Source: Trileptium ribeirensis (taxonomy: Eukaryota > Nematoda > Enoplea > Enoplida > Thoracostomopsidae). From it: 64,000 nucleotides of DNA. This document shows positions 41,595 through 53,024 of the stretch, one piece after another (position 1 is the stretch's first letter; each line of letters starts with the position of its first letter). The stretch is taken from positions 20,976 to 84,975 of the forward strand of contig JASANE010012469.1 in NCBI GenBank assembly GCA_030248225.1, written 5' to 3'. The notes beneath the pieces were generated by a model, which saw only the letters and a program-made list of their open reading frames with translations, did not search any database and was not told where the DNA came from. The position numbers and the translations under genes are program-made.

Positions 41595-41965
41595 TTTGCC
41601 TGAGTTAATTTTAACTCAGCCAGAACCGTATCGCTTAAGGCTTCTGAAATCGGATCGGACCGTGTCAAAATCAGTTCGAATAATTCAGAGTGCGTGCTGA
41701 GTTACAATTCCAACTCAGACAGAGTTAATTTAACTCAGAATGAATTAGAAAATTCTTATTCAGGGACTCTGAGTTTGAAAGCTAACTCAGCGTGAGTGAG
41801 TTTTATCAAAATCAAAGTTCCTGAGTTAGACTTGTGCCTAACTCATTGAATTCTAACTCAGGTCTGAGAAAGAATACTTAAACTAGGATCATCTCGAGTT
41901 ACTTGGCAAACTAGGCCTGAGGTAGTTTGAACTCTGTGGAGTTTAACTCAGAGTGCTGAGTTAAA
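41595..41965. repeat. Cluster of CTGAGTTA / TAACTCAG palindromic motifs
   Basis: Within about 370 bp the core GAGTT or its complement AACTC occurs some fifteen times, often as facing pairs: CTGAGTTAATTTTAACTCAG at 41599, AGAGTTAATTTAACTCAG near 41715, GAGTTTAACTCAG near 41938 and others. Spacing is irregular, so this is not a simple tandem array. It could be a palindrome-rich MITE or a cluster of binding sites. Confidence 0.6.
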
Positions 41966-42169
41966 ATTTGACCTGCGCAAATTTCCAGAGTAGGAATTTT
42001 GATGAAACTGCAGACAAACATAGTTGTAGAAAATTATGTAGGTTAAAAAGCAAAAACAAAATATTTTCAACAACAGCTTCATTCTTAAGATATAAACTAA
42101 ATGGTTATCATGGGCGGCGAACAAGTGGCGCAGTTTGTTCTTTCTTTTCTCTGTTGACCTAATTATATT

Positions 42170-43135
42170 TTAAAGTTACTGTAGCTATAAAAGAGCAATT
42201 AATTTTAAACATCACAGCATTATTATTTAGTGAGACCTACTATTATACGATATTATAGATTTTTATATCTTATAAGGTGAAGCATAATGTATATGTATTT
42301 ATGAGAACTGCTATGCTGTAAAACTCAAGAAATCACTGTTGACGCCGAAACACCAATTTATTAATCCCTTAGTTCTTACACTGACACACATGTCAGCGCG
42401 TGCGCTGCAGTGCCATGCACTAAACTGAGTTTGTCGTGCTGCGTAACGTTTGTGCTCGTGTTGTTATTCGCTCTTATTGCAACGTTCTTTAAGGCTCCGA
42501 GCAACAACTCACAGACAGCGTAATGGCTAGTGTACGAGGCTCGCACCAAAACGATCGAGGTTTAGTTCGCCCCAGGGCCAACAGTTTTCAGTCCGCCCTA
42601 GAGGAAACAGTTTGCTCAAGACTGTACAAAATACACACTAGTCTAAGAAGGAAAAGGTTTATTTGCAAGAAAATTAATATGATGCAGCGTTTTATCAATC
42701 TGATGCCTTATCAACAATGTATTTACAGCGCCGTGCCGGATATATGTTGCACTGAAGAGCTGAGGACATTCAGGACTTACGGAACTATTCAAGTGCAAAT
42801 TAGAAACGGAAAACGATACAGTTCAAGCAGTCACAAAATTGTGTACAGCATAAATGTATTTCTACAAAGTACTTGTCGCAGTTCAGGCTAGAAGGCCTTT
42901 TAGTATCCACATAGTTTTCCCATACAGTGGTTTTCGAACGAATTGTACTGCGTAAACAGTAACTAAAAAATCTAGTGCATTACGTTATATATATTCATTA
43001 CCTATACGTATAATTTAACATGATTGTTAGTAAACAGAGCTTCTCTACAAGCCTTTTACCGGTATATCGTGATAGGTTTGGTTTCTTTTCAGTTCTGACG
43101 TAGGTTCCTATATTAGTACGCACTTACGAAATATT
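42170..43135 (+). other. Unassigned stretch with one unsupported 122-codon frame
   Basis: A frame at 42523-42891 (MASVRGSHQNDRGLVRPRAN at its start) has a fair Kozak-like context (GCGTAATGG) and follows GC-richer DNA (42390-42520). It has no domain, signal or membrane helix that I recognise, and no visible splice partner. It may be a small gene or chance. Confidence 0.2.
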
Positions 43136-43140
43136 AAACC

Positions 43141-43975
43141 TATTAATTTGTTTAATGTTAGTACTACCTTTTTACGTGCCTAGTATTGTTGCTTATACCT
43201 CGATCAGGGAAACTTACTGAACATACCGACTTTACATAGATATCACAGAAATATAAAAAATATCAATTTGTTTAGTGCTAGTACTACCTTTTCACATACA
43301 TTGTATCGTTGCTTATACCATGATCAGTGAAACATATTGAACATACCGACTTTACATAGATATCACAGAAATATAAAAAATATTAATTTGTTTAGTGCTA
43401 GTACTACCTTTTCACATACATTGTATCGTTGCTTATACCACGATCAGTGAAACATATTGAACATACCGACTTTACATAGATATCATAGAAATACAAAAAA
43501 TATTAATTTGTTTAGTGCTAGTACTACCTTTTCACATACATTGTATCGCTGCTTATACCACGATCAGTGAAACATATTGAATATACCGACTTTACATAGA
43601 TATCACAGAAATATAAAAAATATTAATTTGTTTAGTGCTAGTACTACCTTTTAACTTGCCTAGTATCGTTGCTTATACCGCAATCAGGGAAACTTGCTGA
43701 ACATACCGACTTTACATAGATACTACAGAAATATTAAACCTATTAATTTGTTTAGTGCTAGGCACTACCTTTTCACATGCCTAGTATCGTTGCTTATACC
43801 ACGATCAGGAAAACTTACTGAACATACCGACTTTACATAGATATCACAGAAATATTAAACCTATTAATTTGTTTAGTGCTAGCACTGCCTTTTCACATGC
43901 CTAGTATCGTTGCTTATACCGCGATCAGGGAAACTTACTGAACATACCAAGATTATACAGATATAACAGTGCGGT
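43141..43975 (+). repeat. 120 bp tandem array, seven copies
   Basis: The unit starts TATTAATTTGTTTAGTGCTA and contains GTATCGTTGCTTATACCACG and ACATACCGACTTTACATAGA. Starts fall at 43141, 43261, 43381, 43501, 43621, 43741 and about 43861 (exact 120 bp, then +1). The middle three units are closest to one another, and edge units differ more. Non-coding. Confidence 0.95.
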
Positions 43976-44289
43976 TTACACAGTATTGCTCAACCATTCA
44001 TTATTGCAGGAAATTTATTATTAATTTGCAATTTACAGTCGTTATGCCCGTTGGGCAACGACAAGTTTTTTTTACGCATGCCAGGCCAATAGAGGTGAAA
44101 ATCTCGGCTCGTTGCCCGATCCTGCCATGCCTCCAATATTAAGCATTTTCTGTCTGGTGCATAACATAAAGGACCCCCTTGTGCTGTACGACAGCACTCG
44201 GGTGTGAGTTTTATAAAATTAGACTGATCAAAACTTTGTTCACATTTAAGGATCCTCGGCCATTTTGGACAACAAACCTAACAACAAAC

Positions 44290-44600
44290 AAGCCGTGGCG
44301 GACCGGGTCCAAATGTCCGCGATCTGAGCCGGGTCCTGCCTAGCGCAATATGGTGATAAGAAACCTGATTTGGTTGAAATATCCACTGTGTCGAAGACCG
44401 TACATAGCACATGTACACAGAGTACATTTAGACGCAAATCAGATTTCTTATTTCTATATTGAGCTAGGAACGGCCCGGCTCAGATGGGCGACACTTCTAC
44501 CCGGTCCGCCACGGCCCGTGCATAGCTCAATATGGTAATAATAAACCTGATTTGGTTCAAATATTCACTGTGACGAATACCGTATATAACACATCAACAC
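44290..44600. repeat. Inverted repeat overlapping a direct repeat
   Basis: CCGTGGCGGACCGGGTCC (44292) and GACACTTCTACCCGGTCCGCCACGG (near 44490-44515) face each other. Inside them, TCTGAGCCGGGTC...CAATATGGTGATAAGAAACCTGATTTG faces CAAATCAGATTTCTTATTTC...ATTGAGC...GCCCGGCTCAGA. The inner arm is repeated directly at 44522-44600 (CAATATGGTAATAATAAACC, then CTGATTTGGTTCAAATATTC). This fits a foldback element with a partial second copy. Confidence 0.65.
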
Positions 44601-44964
44601 AGACAATATTAGGAGGCAAAACATGATAATCGCACCATTCCGTGGATGATATTAGAGCAAGAGAGCAGTTTAGTATAATAACACATCGTAGATATTGCTA
44701 ACACTTCCACCAACTTTAGAGATGTTGCAGCTACTTAGTTGTAGTTATCACAGTTAATGTACTTATAGACTTCATTGTTATATCATGGATATTCCAATAG
44801 AATCAACAAAGTTTAGGAAATATCTACTTTAATCCAAAATTGCCGTAATTTTATTAGAATTTCAGACCTAGTATTTTATGCGGCTCATGCAATTCACAGT
44901 GCGCGTCTAGACACATGGCGGCCGCATGCTTATGCCCGCATTAATATCCATAATTTTGCTGAAT

Positions 44965-45195
44965 AAATGTGCATTTCGTATAATGTTGAAGAAACATTTG
45001 ATGATGCGTCGGATTGAATCTCAACTGCTTTTGTACGAGCTTTTCATATTAACAACTACGCCATCTAGAAGCTGTACGTTAAGAAATCTCACAAAGCGAG
45101 CTTAAATAACGTCAGTGTCAAATGCACGACCTACGACAGAGTCAACAAGTGCAGTGCGTGGCAGTGTACGCTGTTACAATTATGTGACTGTACCC
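44965..45195. repeat. Old copy of the tRNA-containing repeat family
   Basis: Blocks GGATTGAATCTCAACTGC, AACTACGCCATCTAGAAGC, AAGAAATCTCACAAAGCGAGC, CAAATGCACGACC, CAGAGTCAACAAGTGCAGTG and TTACAATTATGTGACTG follow the family order. Strongly diverged. Confidence 0.4.
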
Positions 45196-45554
45196 GAAAA
45201 TTTGTTAATCGAGCGATAGTCTAAATTAAGAATAAAGAGGGGTTGAAACTCTCTCTAGTTAAGATAAGATACGTAGCTAAATTTTGTTGTTGTCATCAGT
45301 ATCTTCGGAATAAATAAATATTTGGGTTAAGGTTCAACAGTGGATGCTTTAGAATTACTGAAGGCGTGCGAACCACTTGTATCTCCTGAACTAAAGTTTA
45401 TGGCTTGAACTGGTTCACCGATAAAGAGATATTGCTGCACCAAATAATACCAGCGGAGCATGTAATATATGCAGAAAGCAAACTAGTACAATTATAATGT
45501 TATTTTAATTACGCTACCAGATACTTATATGCATGTTATTTTGAGATCAACAAC

Positions 45555-46000
45555 ATTAGTACCGCAAGATATGTATGTCGTTTGGAGATCCACAGCATCA
45601 GCACCTTTGTATGGATGTCATCTTGAGAAGCATAGCATCAGCACCGTAATATATGCATGTCATTTTGAGATGCACAGCACCAGCACCGTAATATATGCAT
45701 GTCATTTGAAGAAGCATAGCATCAGCACCGTAATATATGCATGTCATTTTGAGATCCACATCATCAGTACCGTGATATATGCATGTTATTTCGGAAACCG
45801 TAGCACCAGCACCGTAATATATGCATGTCATCTTGAGAAGCATAGCATCAGCACCGTAATATATGCATGTCACCTTGAGAAGCATAGCATCAGCACCGTA
45901 ATATATGCATGTCATTTTGAGATCCACAGGATCAGCATCGGAATATATGTATGTCATTTTGAGAAGCATAACATCAGCACCGTAATATATGCAAGTAGTA
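45555..46000 (+). repeat. 42 bp tandem array, about 10-11 copies, open on both strands
   Basis: The unit is GCATAGCATCAGCACCGTAA, then TATATGCATGTCATTTTGAGAA with variants. Because 42 is a multiple of three, one plus-strand frame (unit CHLEKHSISTVIYA) and one minus-strand frame (unit MTCIYYGADAMLLK) stay open across the array. Nothing outside the repeat supports a protein, so I treat it as satellite DNA. Confidence 0.9.
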
Positions 46001-46016
46001 GGATAAATGGCGGTTC

Positions 46017-46400
46017 TGCGTCAAATGATTAATGACCTGTCAAATTTTTAGGGGAAATAATGATTAATTACCTGTCAAAAATGATTAATGACCTGTCAAA
46101 TTTTTGGGGGAAATAATGATTAATGACCCTGGCTCACGTGCCCTATCAAAGTCCTTACCGTTATATAATAAATACATATATACGTAATATATAGCCGCCT
46201 CCTCCCACGCATTATATAATAAATACACATACAGATGATTAATCACCTGTCAAATTTTTTAGGTGAAATAATGATTAATTGCTATGATTAATTACCTGTC
46301 AAAAATGATTAATCACCTGTCAAATTTTTAGGTGAAATAATGATTAATTACCCGTCAAAGATGATTAATTACCTGTCAAAAATGATTAATTACCCTAAAT
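46017..46400 (+). repeat. Repeats of ATGATTAAT(G/T)ACCTGTCAAA
   Basis: The motif ATGATTAAT-ACCTGTCAAA occurs about eight times, alternating with TTTTTAGGGGAAATA or TTTTTAGGTGAAATA. It is interrupted near 46130-46215 by CTCCCACGCATTATATAATA, which recurs at 46440 and 46500. Higher-order organisation is irregular. Confidence 0.8.
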
Positions 46401-46699
46401 ACACATACATATATACATATATAATAATCTTCCCCCTCCTCTCACGCATTATGTAATAAATATATATACATATATACGTAATAATGATCACCCTCCATCC
46501 ATGCATTATTAAATTAATGTACATATATGATAATCCTATATCAACTATACTATATATATACAAAATTGATGACTCATCATATTGGAATCTTCTAGAAGCT
46601 TCTATTGGCACAATTCCAAGAATTCAGCCAATCATAACCAACTAAATCCCACCAATCAGCGTCTGATATTAATACATCAAAAGTTTATAAAAGCCTCTG

Positions 46700-46895
46700 T
46701 AACCCACGCATATTACATCACCCACCCACGCATATTACTTCACCCACCCACGCATATTACTTCACCCACCCACGCATATTACGTCACCCACCCACGCAAA
46801 TTACATCACCCACCCACTCATATTACTTCATCCACCCACTCATATTACGTAACCCACCCACTCATATTACGTCACCCACCCACGCATATTACGTA
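46700..46895 (+). repeat. 22 bp tandem array, about nine copies
   Basis: The unit CACCCACCCACGCATATTAC plus two bases repeats with small changes (GCATATTACATCA, CTCATATTACGTA). The spacing shifts the frame, so the apparent open frame through it is not evidence of a protein. Confidence 0.93.
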
Positions 46896-47031
46896 ACCTA
46901 TATACGTCCTATCACATTACTATGTAAACACACCAATGACATCATTTGATGTCATTCTCCTACTTCTTATAATAATATTTCGAAATAACTCCTATATAAA
47001 TATCAAAATTTTGTCAAAATATTCAGTAAAA

Positions 47032-47304
47032 ATGTTTATTACATCTCACACTTTTACAAGGCACGGTTGCTTTTCCAAAGTTTCAAATGTTTCTCGTTTT
47101 TCTATTGGTAGATATCATGTACGATGTTTAATAAGACGCACTTTACATCCTCAATATATTTTAGGTAGGTATAAAACTAGAATAATTTACTCACGTTCGT
47201 TTTATTCACCAATTGGTGTTTCCATTTATCATCAACCTTCATATTCTATTCTGGTGGTCTATGACTCAACTACGAATGTAATCGTAACTGCCTATCCCAT
47301 TTAG
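47032..47304 (+). CDS. Hypothetical small basic protein or exon, 90 aa
   Basis: I do not recognise it securely. From the Met at 47032 it reads MFITSHTFTRHGCFSKVS, then a Arg/Tyr-rich middle, and ends SYSILVVYDSTTNVIVTAYP followed by Ile and TAG. The ending (hydrophobic strand, D-x-x-T, ITAYP-like) loosely recalls small RNase-fold domains of the DUF4258/BrnT kind, but the match is too weak to assign a function. The TAG is followed at once by GTAAGT, a strong donor-like sequence. The frame is also open upstream to 46936 with an extra hydrophobic start (VILLLLIIIF), so 46936 is an alternative start. The next frame, on the opposite strand at 47582-47962, converges on it. Confidence 0.3.
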   Translation: MFITSHTFTRHGCFSKVSNVSRFSIGRYHVRCLIRRTLHPQYILGRYKTRIIYSRSFYSPIGVSIYHQPSYSILVVYDSTTNVIVTAYPI

Positions 47305-47581
47305 GTAAGTTCATCATTTCTACTTATCTAAATTTATCCACCTTTTATAGCCTTTTACCCTCTATTTCCTCATTTCGCCTATATCGCGAAAAAAATTTGA
47401 CATAGTCCCCCCTTATAAGCCATCTGAAGATGGCAATTTAATTAATATTTTTTTTCAATTCAAATTTTCACAGACAAAACAATTTTTTGCTATTTTTTTA
47501 ATTTTTGTCAAAAGATGTAACAGTAAGCTAAAATTTTCACATTCAAAAATGAAATTTTACTAAAACTTTCAATCTTATATC

Positions 47582-47962
47582 CTAATCTATATCAATGGTC
47601 TCAATTATATCTGTTGGCAAACCTGTGTCTTCTTCTCCTTCATTATGCAAACAAAACCTCAATATCCTACCCTGTAGTGTATTGGACCAGGGATTTGGTA
47701 GCCAACGGTATTTAATAAACCTTTTCATACCCGTATATCCATTACTGAACACATGCACAAATCTTGTGCAGAGGTGGGCTCTGAACACTTCGAAATGACC
47801 GTGCATTTAACATATAGACATCACCATGTCGACCTTTTGGTCAAATGTTAGACCATCAGGTATAGGTGTTGCCTTCATAATATTTTCATGCACAGTCGTT
47901 GTATGCAGGCAATAATAGACATGATTTGCCAACATTTCAATGCAAAAAACACAAGACAACAT
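47582..47962 (-). pseudogene. Unidentified coding region with one internal stop
   Basis: A single minus-strand frame runs from the Met at 47962 (MLSCVFCIEMLANHVYYCLH, then KATPIPDGLTFDQKVDMVMS) to a TAA at 47807-47809. It resumes in the same frame at 47806 (MHGHFEVFRAHLCTRFVHVF, then FIKYRWLPNPWSNTLQGRIL, RFCLHNEGEEDTGLPTDIIE) and ends at 47582. The composition is convincingly protein-like on both sides of the stop. It could be a pseudogene, a last exon with an unrecognised intron, or two open frames of a mobile element. No family recognised. Confidence 0.4.
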
Positions 47963-49025
47963 GGTTAAAATTTTTGTCAAATTTTCACAAAATGCAACCC
48001 TAACCTATAACACATTTCTTATATACCTTTAAAATACTTTTTGTGATTTTTTCCACTTTATATAAACAACTTGTTCCATCAGCTTCTGTACGCTCCCAAC
48101 CCAACAGAAGCAATCTAGCAATATGTACCCAGCAAATGTTTTAACACTAACGCAACAATTGTTGTATTAGCTATAATCACTTGGTTATACTTATGTTCTA
48201 AAAGATTACCAACACTAGCAGTATAAGTAGATGAAAAAGTACTGAAAAACATTTAGGTTTAAAGTTACAACACTAAAAAGTACTTCTGACACAACCCACA
48301 CAAAAACAATACATCCATTGTTTATAGGCTCACAATTCTCAGCCAACGAATTTGATACATTTACTAATAGCGTTTTTTTTGTAGTTGTACAATTTCTGCT
48401 AAGATGTTATGATATAGGTGGTCTGTTTCGAACATATATATACTAATTATACGTCTTTCACACTAAGATGCGTGCACCAAGGGAACAGTTGCTGTAAAAT
48501 AATCCCCCCATAGCATTGCTGCAGGTCCATCTTGGTCTTCCTCTAACATCTCTTCTAAATAACGAACGCTGACTGTACCGCTACAAATCAGATATTATAG
48601 CACGCTAAGTATGTCTAAGACATGTCAGGACTCTAAAGTTTGGAACAAGCAAAAAAAGTGCTATCGCTGTATAGAAAAACAGTTCGGTGAATTTAAACGC
48701 AAGAAAATAGCGAAAACGTTGGTACACAAGCCTAGCACACCCACTGCATATAATCGCACGCCCCATACGAATATAGAAGCGCCTCGGTCGCTGAATTTAC
48801 AGCTACCTAGAAAATAACCTAAACAAAATTAAGCAAAAACGCGAAAAGGTAAAAAAATTATGAGATCTTAATAGCTATGCGTCACTGTGAGTGAAGACGT
48901 TTTAAAAAAGAGTAATAGCAAAGCCATATTGGGACCGTCACTGACACGAAGTTGCCCTGAATAATTGTATATATTTAACTTGACTTGAACAAAATTAAAC
49001 ATGGTCAAAGTCAAACCTAGGGAGC
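47963..49025. other. No supported gene
   Basis: A small Lys-rich plus-strand frame at 48611-48817 has no domain. Otherwise AT-rich and unremarkable. Confidence 0.3.
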
Positions 49026-49029
49026 CATA

Positions 49030-49095
49030 TATAGTGAACACGCCTGCGGTGTTCCCTTAAAACAGTTCCTTAAAGGTCGTGCTCACTATACATTT
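49030..49095. repeat. Short hairpin, TATAGTGA...CACG type
   Basis: ATATAGTGAACACG faces CGTGCTCACTATA about 40 bp later. Size and ends resemble a very short MITE or hairpin. Confidence 0.5.
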
Positions 49096-49669
49096 TATGC
49101 AAAATGCTATTACGACAATGAGTTTATTATTCATGTCTGTAAGGCTCTTGGTTTAATAAACAAAATGGTGTATTTTCCTGAATTCAAAACACTAAGATCA
49201 AGCGGTACTTAGAAATAAATAAGTTTTTATAAGACTATGCAATTTCAAAGATTTCAATGAAACATAGAACTGCATGATGATGCGTGTTGTGTTTATATCT
49301 AATTAGTAGTCATTAACTGAAACCGAAATTAGCCGGAACCGGAACCTGCCTTATCAATAAGGCAAAATAAAAATATTAATTAACCTCTTGTTTGTTGGGG
49401 TTTACAACGAACATATATGGCTAGTAAACCGGTTAAGCACGTTCGTTTCATTGTTTTAAAAGTATATATATTGTGTAAATCGTTACCTCCTGAGGTGCTA
49501 CATGATGCTAGAAACGATAAATTTCGGTAATAAAATTGTGAAAGTTAGGCATTTTTCAATTAGTAGTACGCTTGCAGAAATTTTTAGGGCAGCTGGATAC
49601 GAGGAATGCAATTATACATTAATAAAACATACTATTCGGCAAGCGGTAGTGCACTACAACGTAAAAATT

Positions 49670-50302
49670 TTTCTTAAAATTATAATTTCTTTAAAAGCTG
49701 TGATTTATAAATTTAAAACATTTCCACCTAGCGCAGTTTCGTTAATTAAAATTTATTCCTGCATCATTAACAAAAAATCCTACTAACCTCAAATTTACAT
49801 TCTGCACCACTAATTCAAAAAAGCGAAGTGTTTTCCAAGTTTCACAACCCAAGCGTTAGCCCTTGCCGGTCTGTAGAAAGTTTCTTAAAATTATAATTTC
49901 TTTAAAAGCTGTGATTTATAAATTTAAAATATTTCCACCTAGTGCAGTTTTGTTAATTAAAATTAATTCCTGCATCATTAACAAAAAATCCTACTAACCT
50001 CAAATTTACATTCTACACCACTAATTCAAAAAAGCGAAGTGTTTTCTAAGTTTCACAACCCAAGCGTTAGCCCTTGTCGGTCTGTAGAAAGTTTCTTAAA
50101 ATTATAATTTCTTTAAAAGCTGTGATTTATAAATTTAAAATATTTCCACCTAGCGCAGTTTTGTTAATTAAAATTAATTCCTGCATCATTAACAAAAAAT
50201 CCTACTAACCTCAAATTTACGTTCTGCACCACTAATTCAAAAAAGCTAAGTGTTTTCCAAGTTTCACAACCCAAGGGTTAGCCCTTGTCGGTCTGTAGAA
50301 AT
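49670..50302 (+). repeat. 211 bp tandem triplication
   Basis: TTCTTAAAATTATAATTTC begins at 49671, 49882 and 50093, a period of 211 bp. Units are nearly identical and end CGGTCTGTAGAAA. An open frame starting at 49502 runs into the first unit, but it has no recognisable domain. Confidence 0.93.
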
Positions 50303-51645
50303 AAATCGTGATTAAACTCGGTTTAATGTTGTCAGGTGTTTAAATAAAAATGACACATTTTGGTATAGATGTCACAAAATTGGAAGCAGGCCCAGAATTT
50401 TTCACATTTGTGCTGAGGAGCCACTAATCAATACTGTAAATTAATAGTCACAATTTCTCTTAATGTATACCTATACTATCATCATGGGAGTATTTTTTAT
50501 GCCTATACTATGTTATAATATTCTGCAAATACTATAGTATTTCTGCCTTTGACTCCTACTCCGGAAAGCTTAGTTTCGAACCTCGAATTAACCCAGACGA
50601 ACCACGCTCGCCCGTTTGCCCTCATAAGCGAATTACTCGGGTTAGACAATTTTCGGCAAAATGAAATACTCGAAATAGTTTATATTGCGGTGTCACAAGC
50701 ATAAGAGAATTAACTGATAAACGCACAATTAGCAGTATTTGTTTGTCGCAGGATACTAGGTACGAATCGTTGGGCAGTGACACAGCTAATAAATTCTGGA
50801 CTAACGACTACTTCAAAAATTATAAATATTTGAGCCATACATGCTGACGCTCCGAGGTCACATGGGAAGAGGAGAGATCGTCATGGGGACGCGACAAAAA
50901 GATGACGACCCCCCGTCGCACCCTCATTTTTGACTATTTTCTAGTATTTTGGCAAACATTTCCTGGGCGCCCGGGGTAGGCGTCCTTAACCCTTGCTTCA
51001 TGTATGATGTTATCATTTTATTGATTAGCGTTATCTCTCTGTTCAGTAGATGTGAAGAATGGGCTGTGGTAATGAGCTAACCCTAGGTATCAGAGTGATC
51101 ATAGACAGAAAATATTTTTCATGTTATATAAATAGAAATGCCTGCTGTAAATAGCGGGATGGTACCAACCTCTGTTTCTCCAACTTTTACGCCCGCACGA
51201 GGCTCAGAGTGGAGTTTGACAAGTGCAGCCCTCGCAATCGGTTATTTTCACAAGTATTTGGTCATTATATACAAGCTACGTAATTTACAAACGCCGGCGG
51301 GATGGAAGGATGACTCATGACTCACCGAGGCTTGAGTTCGCACACGCAACCCTTTTATCAATTATTCAAAGCTCTACCGATTGAGCCACTGTGCCTACAT
51401 GTTACACAAATAGCACTAAGAATTTCGCTTATGGTTTAATCTGTTAGCTAAGTTTGACTAAGAATTAGAAAACTTTTATTACAAATTTCGCTATGCAGAT
51501 ATCCAAAAGACATGAAACCTAAATGCTATAACAGCAAAAATCAGCTGCAACGGCATACCAAAATGCGAATTTTACCAGAACCGAAACCGGAATTAAGGCT
51601 ACTCCCTCATAATTAGATATGGTGACCTTACAATATAAAATCTAA
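50303..51645. other. No supported gene; weak tRNA-like remnant
   Basis: On the minus strand near 51400-51330 the sequence GTGGCTCAATCGGTAGAGC is a good A box, and GTGTGCGAACTCAAGCC downstream is a poor B box, so this may be a decayed tRNA-derived SINE. The CCGGAA-type motif ACCGAAACCGGAATTAAGG lies near 51580. Confidence 0.35.
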
Positions 51646-51649
51646 GTCA

Positions 51650-52078
51650 TTAAATTTTGCCAAATTTAGCAGCTAACTCCATTTTTACAAATTGTTTAAC
51701 AGACGGATCTGTAATATGAGTATCGATTGCAGTCAAAGCTTCTTTTAAACCCTTGTTTGCGTAAGCATTGACAAGTGACTGAGTATAATCGATCCAAACG
51801 CAATTCGCACAGCCGCTAGCGCAACAGTTTGTCGGCGGTGGCCCTACCAATGCTTCGGCCTCAGATGGTGTACAATCTTTTAGCAGGAAATCTTTTGCAA
51901 CAGCGGAGTTACGACTTGGCGACCGTGTTTCACTTTTAGAATTACGTAGCGTCGCAACGCTATTCGTACCGTCAGAACTTGGCCTAGAGCTACCGTTAGA
52001 AGATGTAATGGTCCTTTTCGAAATAATCGAAACATGTCGCTTCGTATCTGGTGAGCAACGAAATTGCAATGACGACAT
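51650..52078 (-). CDS. OXLD1: Oxidoreductase-like domain-containing protein 1 (OXLD1), 142 aa
   Basis: The C-terminal half matches the short oxidoreductase-like domain (Pfam Oxidored-like). Residues 80-95 read PPPTNCCASGCANCVW, the family's Cys-rich signature, followed by IDYTQSLVNAYANKGLKEAL and DPSVKQFVKMELAAKF, where animal OXLD1 has WVEYAEAL... and DENLKAFLRMEI. Human OXLD1 is about 147 residues, mitochondrial and poorly characterised. The Met at 52078 gives 142 residues with a basic, Ser-rich N-terminus suited to mitochondrial import, so I prefer it. The same frame is open to another Met at 52285 (211 aa), but that extension resembles nothing known. The coding part has no intron. The four Cys of CC-x3-C-x2-C may bind metal; that is inference. 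Confidence 0.85.
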   Translation of the reverse strand: MSSLQFRCSPDTKRHVSIISKRTITSSNGSSRPSSDGTNSVATLRNSKSETRSPSRNSAVAKDFLLKDCTPSEAEALVGPPPTNCCASGCANCVWIDYTQSLVNAYANKGLKEALTAIDTHITDPSVKQFVKMELAAKFGKI

Positions 52079-52850
52079 GTTCACGGGGACGAAGTTGAAA
52101 TAAGCTCGATCAACAACCATAGCCATTTTTACAATTCCATGAAAATCACACTTTGAAATCATGCCGTTACGACTTAGAATTAGAATCCATCGCTTCCAGA
52201 AGTATATGTTTATCAGTGCAGACGATTCTTCTAGCAACAAATTTGCCAGACGCCGCAAAAGTACACTATATATTGCTTGTTTCAAGGTAAATATGACATT
52301 TAAATGCTATAGTAATGGGTTCTACCATTTTCCAACATCTCGCACTAATGAATTTTTAGCACCATACAGAGCTTTTAATATAAAAATTGATTGAAATTAT
52401 TAACGTTTTTATCTCTAAATGTAAATCGGATGCAGTAGGCAAACAGCTGGAGTTGTCTCCGGTTTAACGGTTGGGTTCAGCTGGATTATAAGTTGTTTTG
52501 TCAGCATGGTCAGCTGGAGTTACATTCGAGTTATGTGCTCCAATGCCACAAAGAAGTAAACCAGCATGGCGGTGGTGACTCAACGACCGGAGAGTCTGAA
52601 AATGCATTGATGGAACATGGCTTGTAAATTACCTAGAGCAGGTACATCGTGGTCGTTTTTTCTATTTTTCTAAAAATATCCAACTTAGATATAGCTTTAT
52701 TATAGCCTAGGTTTTCTACCGCTGCACGAGGAAATACCACGCCTACCTCATCCGGAACTCGGGCATTTAACTATGAAATACTATTCCCAACCGGGCTGGT
52801 AAACTGATATATTTCTATAATGGCACCTTTCCTATTGTATATATACATAT

Positions 52851-53024
52851 CTTTTCCTCATATGGCTGAAGAGCTAAGTCTGTATATATCGGATATTTAA
52901 ATTGGGTGATTCTTCATACCATTTTCCTTGGCTGCCATATGCATGTCAGCACGCACCTAGTTCGATAGGCTCAAAGAAACAATTTCTTTTTCTCATATGG
53001 CTGAAGAGCTAACTCCGTATATAT
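52851..53024 (+). repeat. ~135 bp tandem repeat, left part (unit 1 and start of unit 2)
   Basis: Unit 1 starts CCTCATATGGCTGAAGAGCT at about 52857 and continues ATTTAAATTGGGTGATTCTT to AACAATTTCTTTT. Unit 2 starts near 52991 and is cut at 53024 by the transposon. The remainder of unit 2 and a third unit are at 56261-56503. Confidence 0.85.

Noticed and set aside
45529..46032. 167-codon plus-strand frame and 123-codon minus-strand frame
   Set aside because: Both exist only because a 42 bp satellite has no stop in those frames. There is no sequence of coding character outside the repeat.
46582..46896. 104-codon frame rich in THAYYITHP
   Set aside because: Product of the 22 bp satellite reading through three frames in turn; not a protein repeat.
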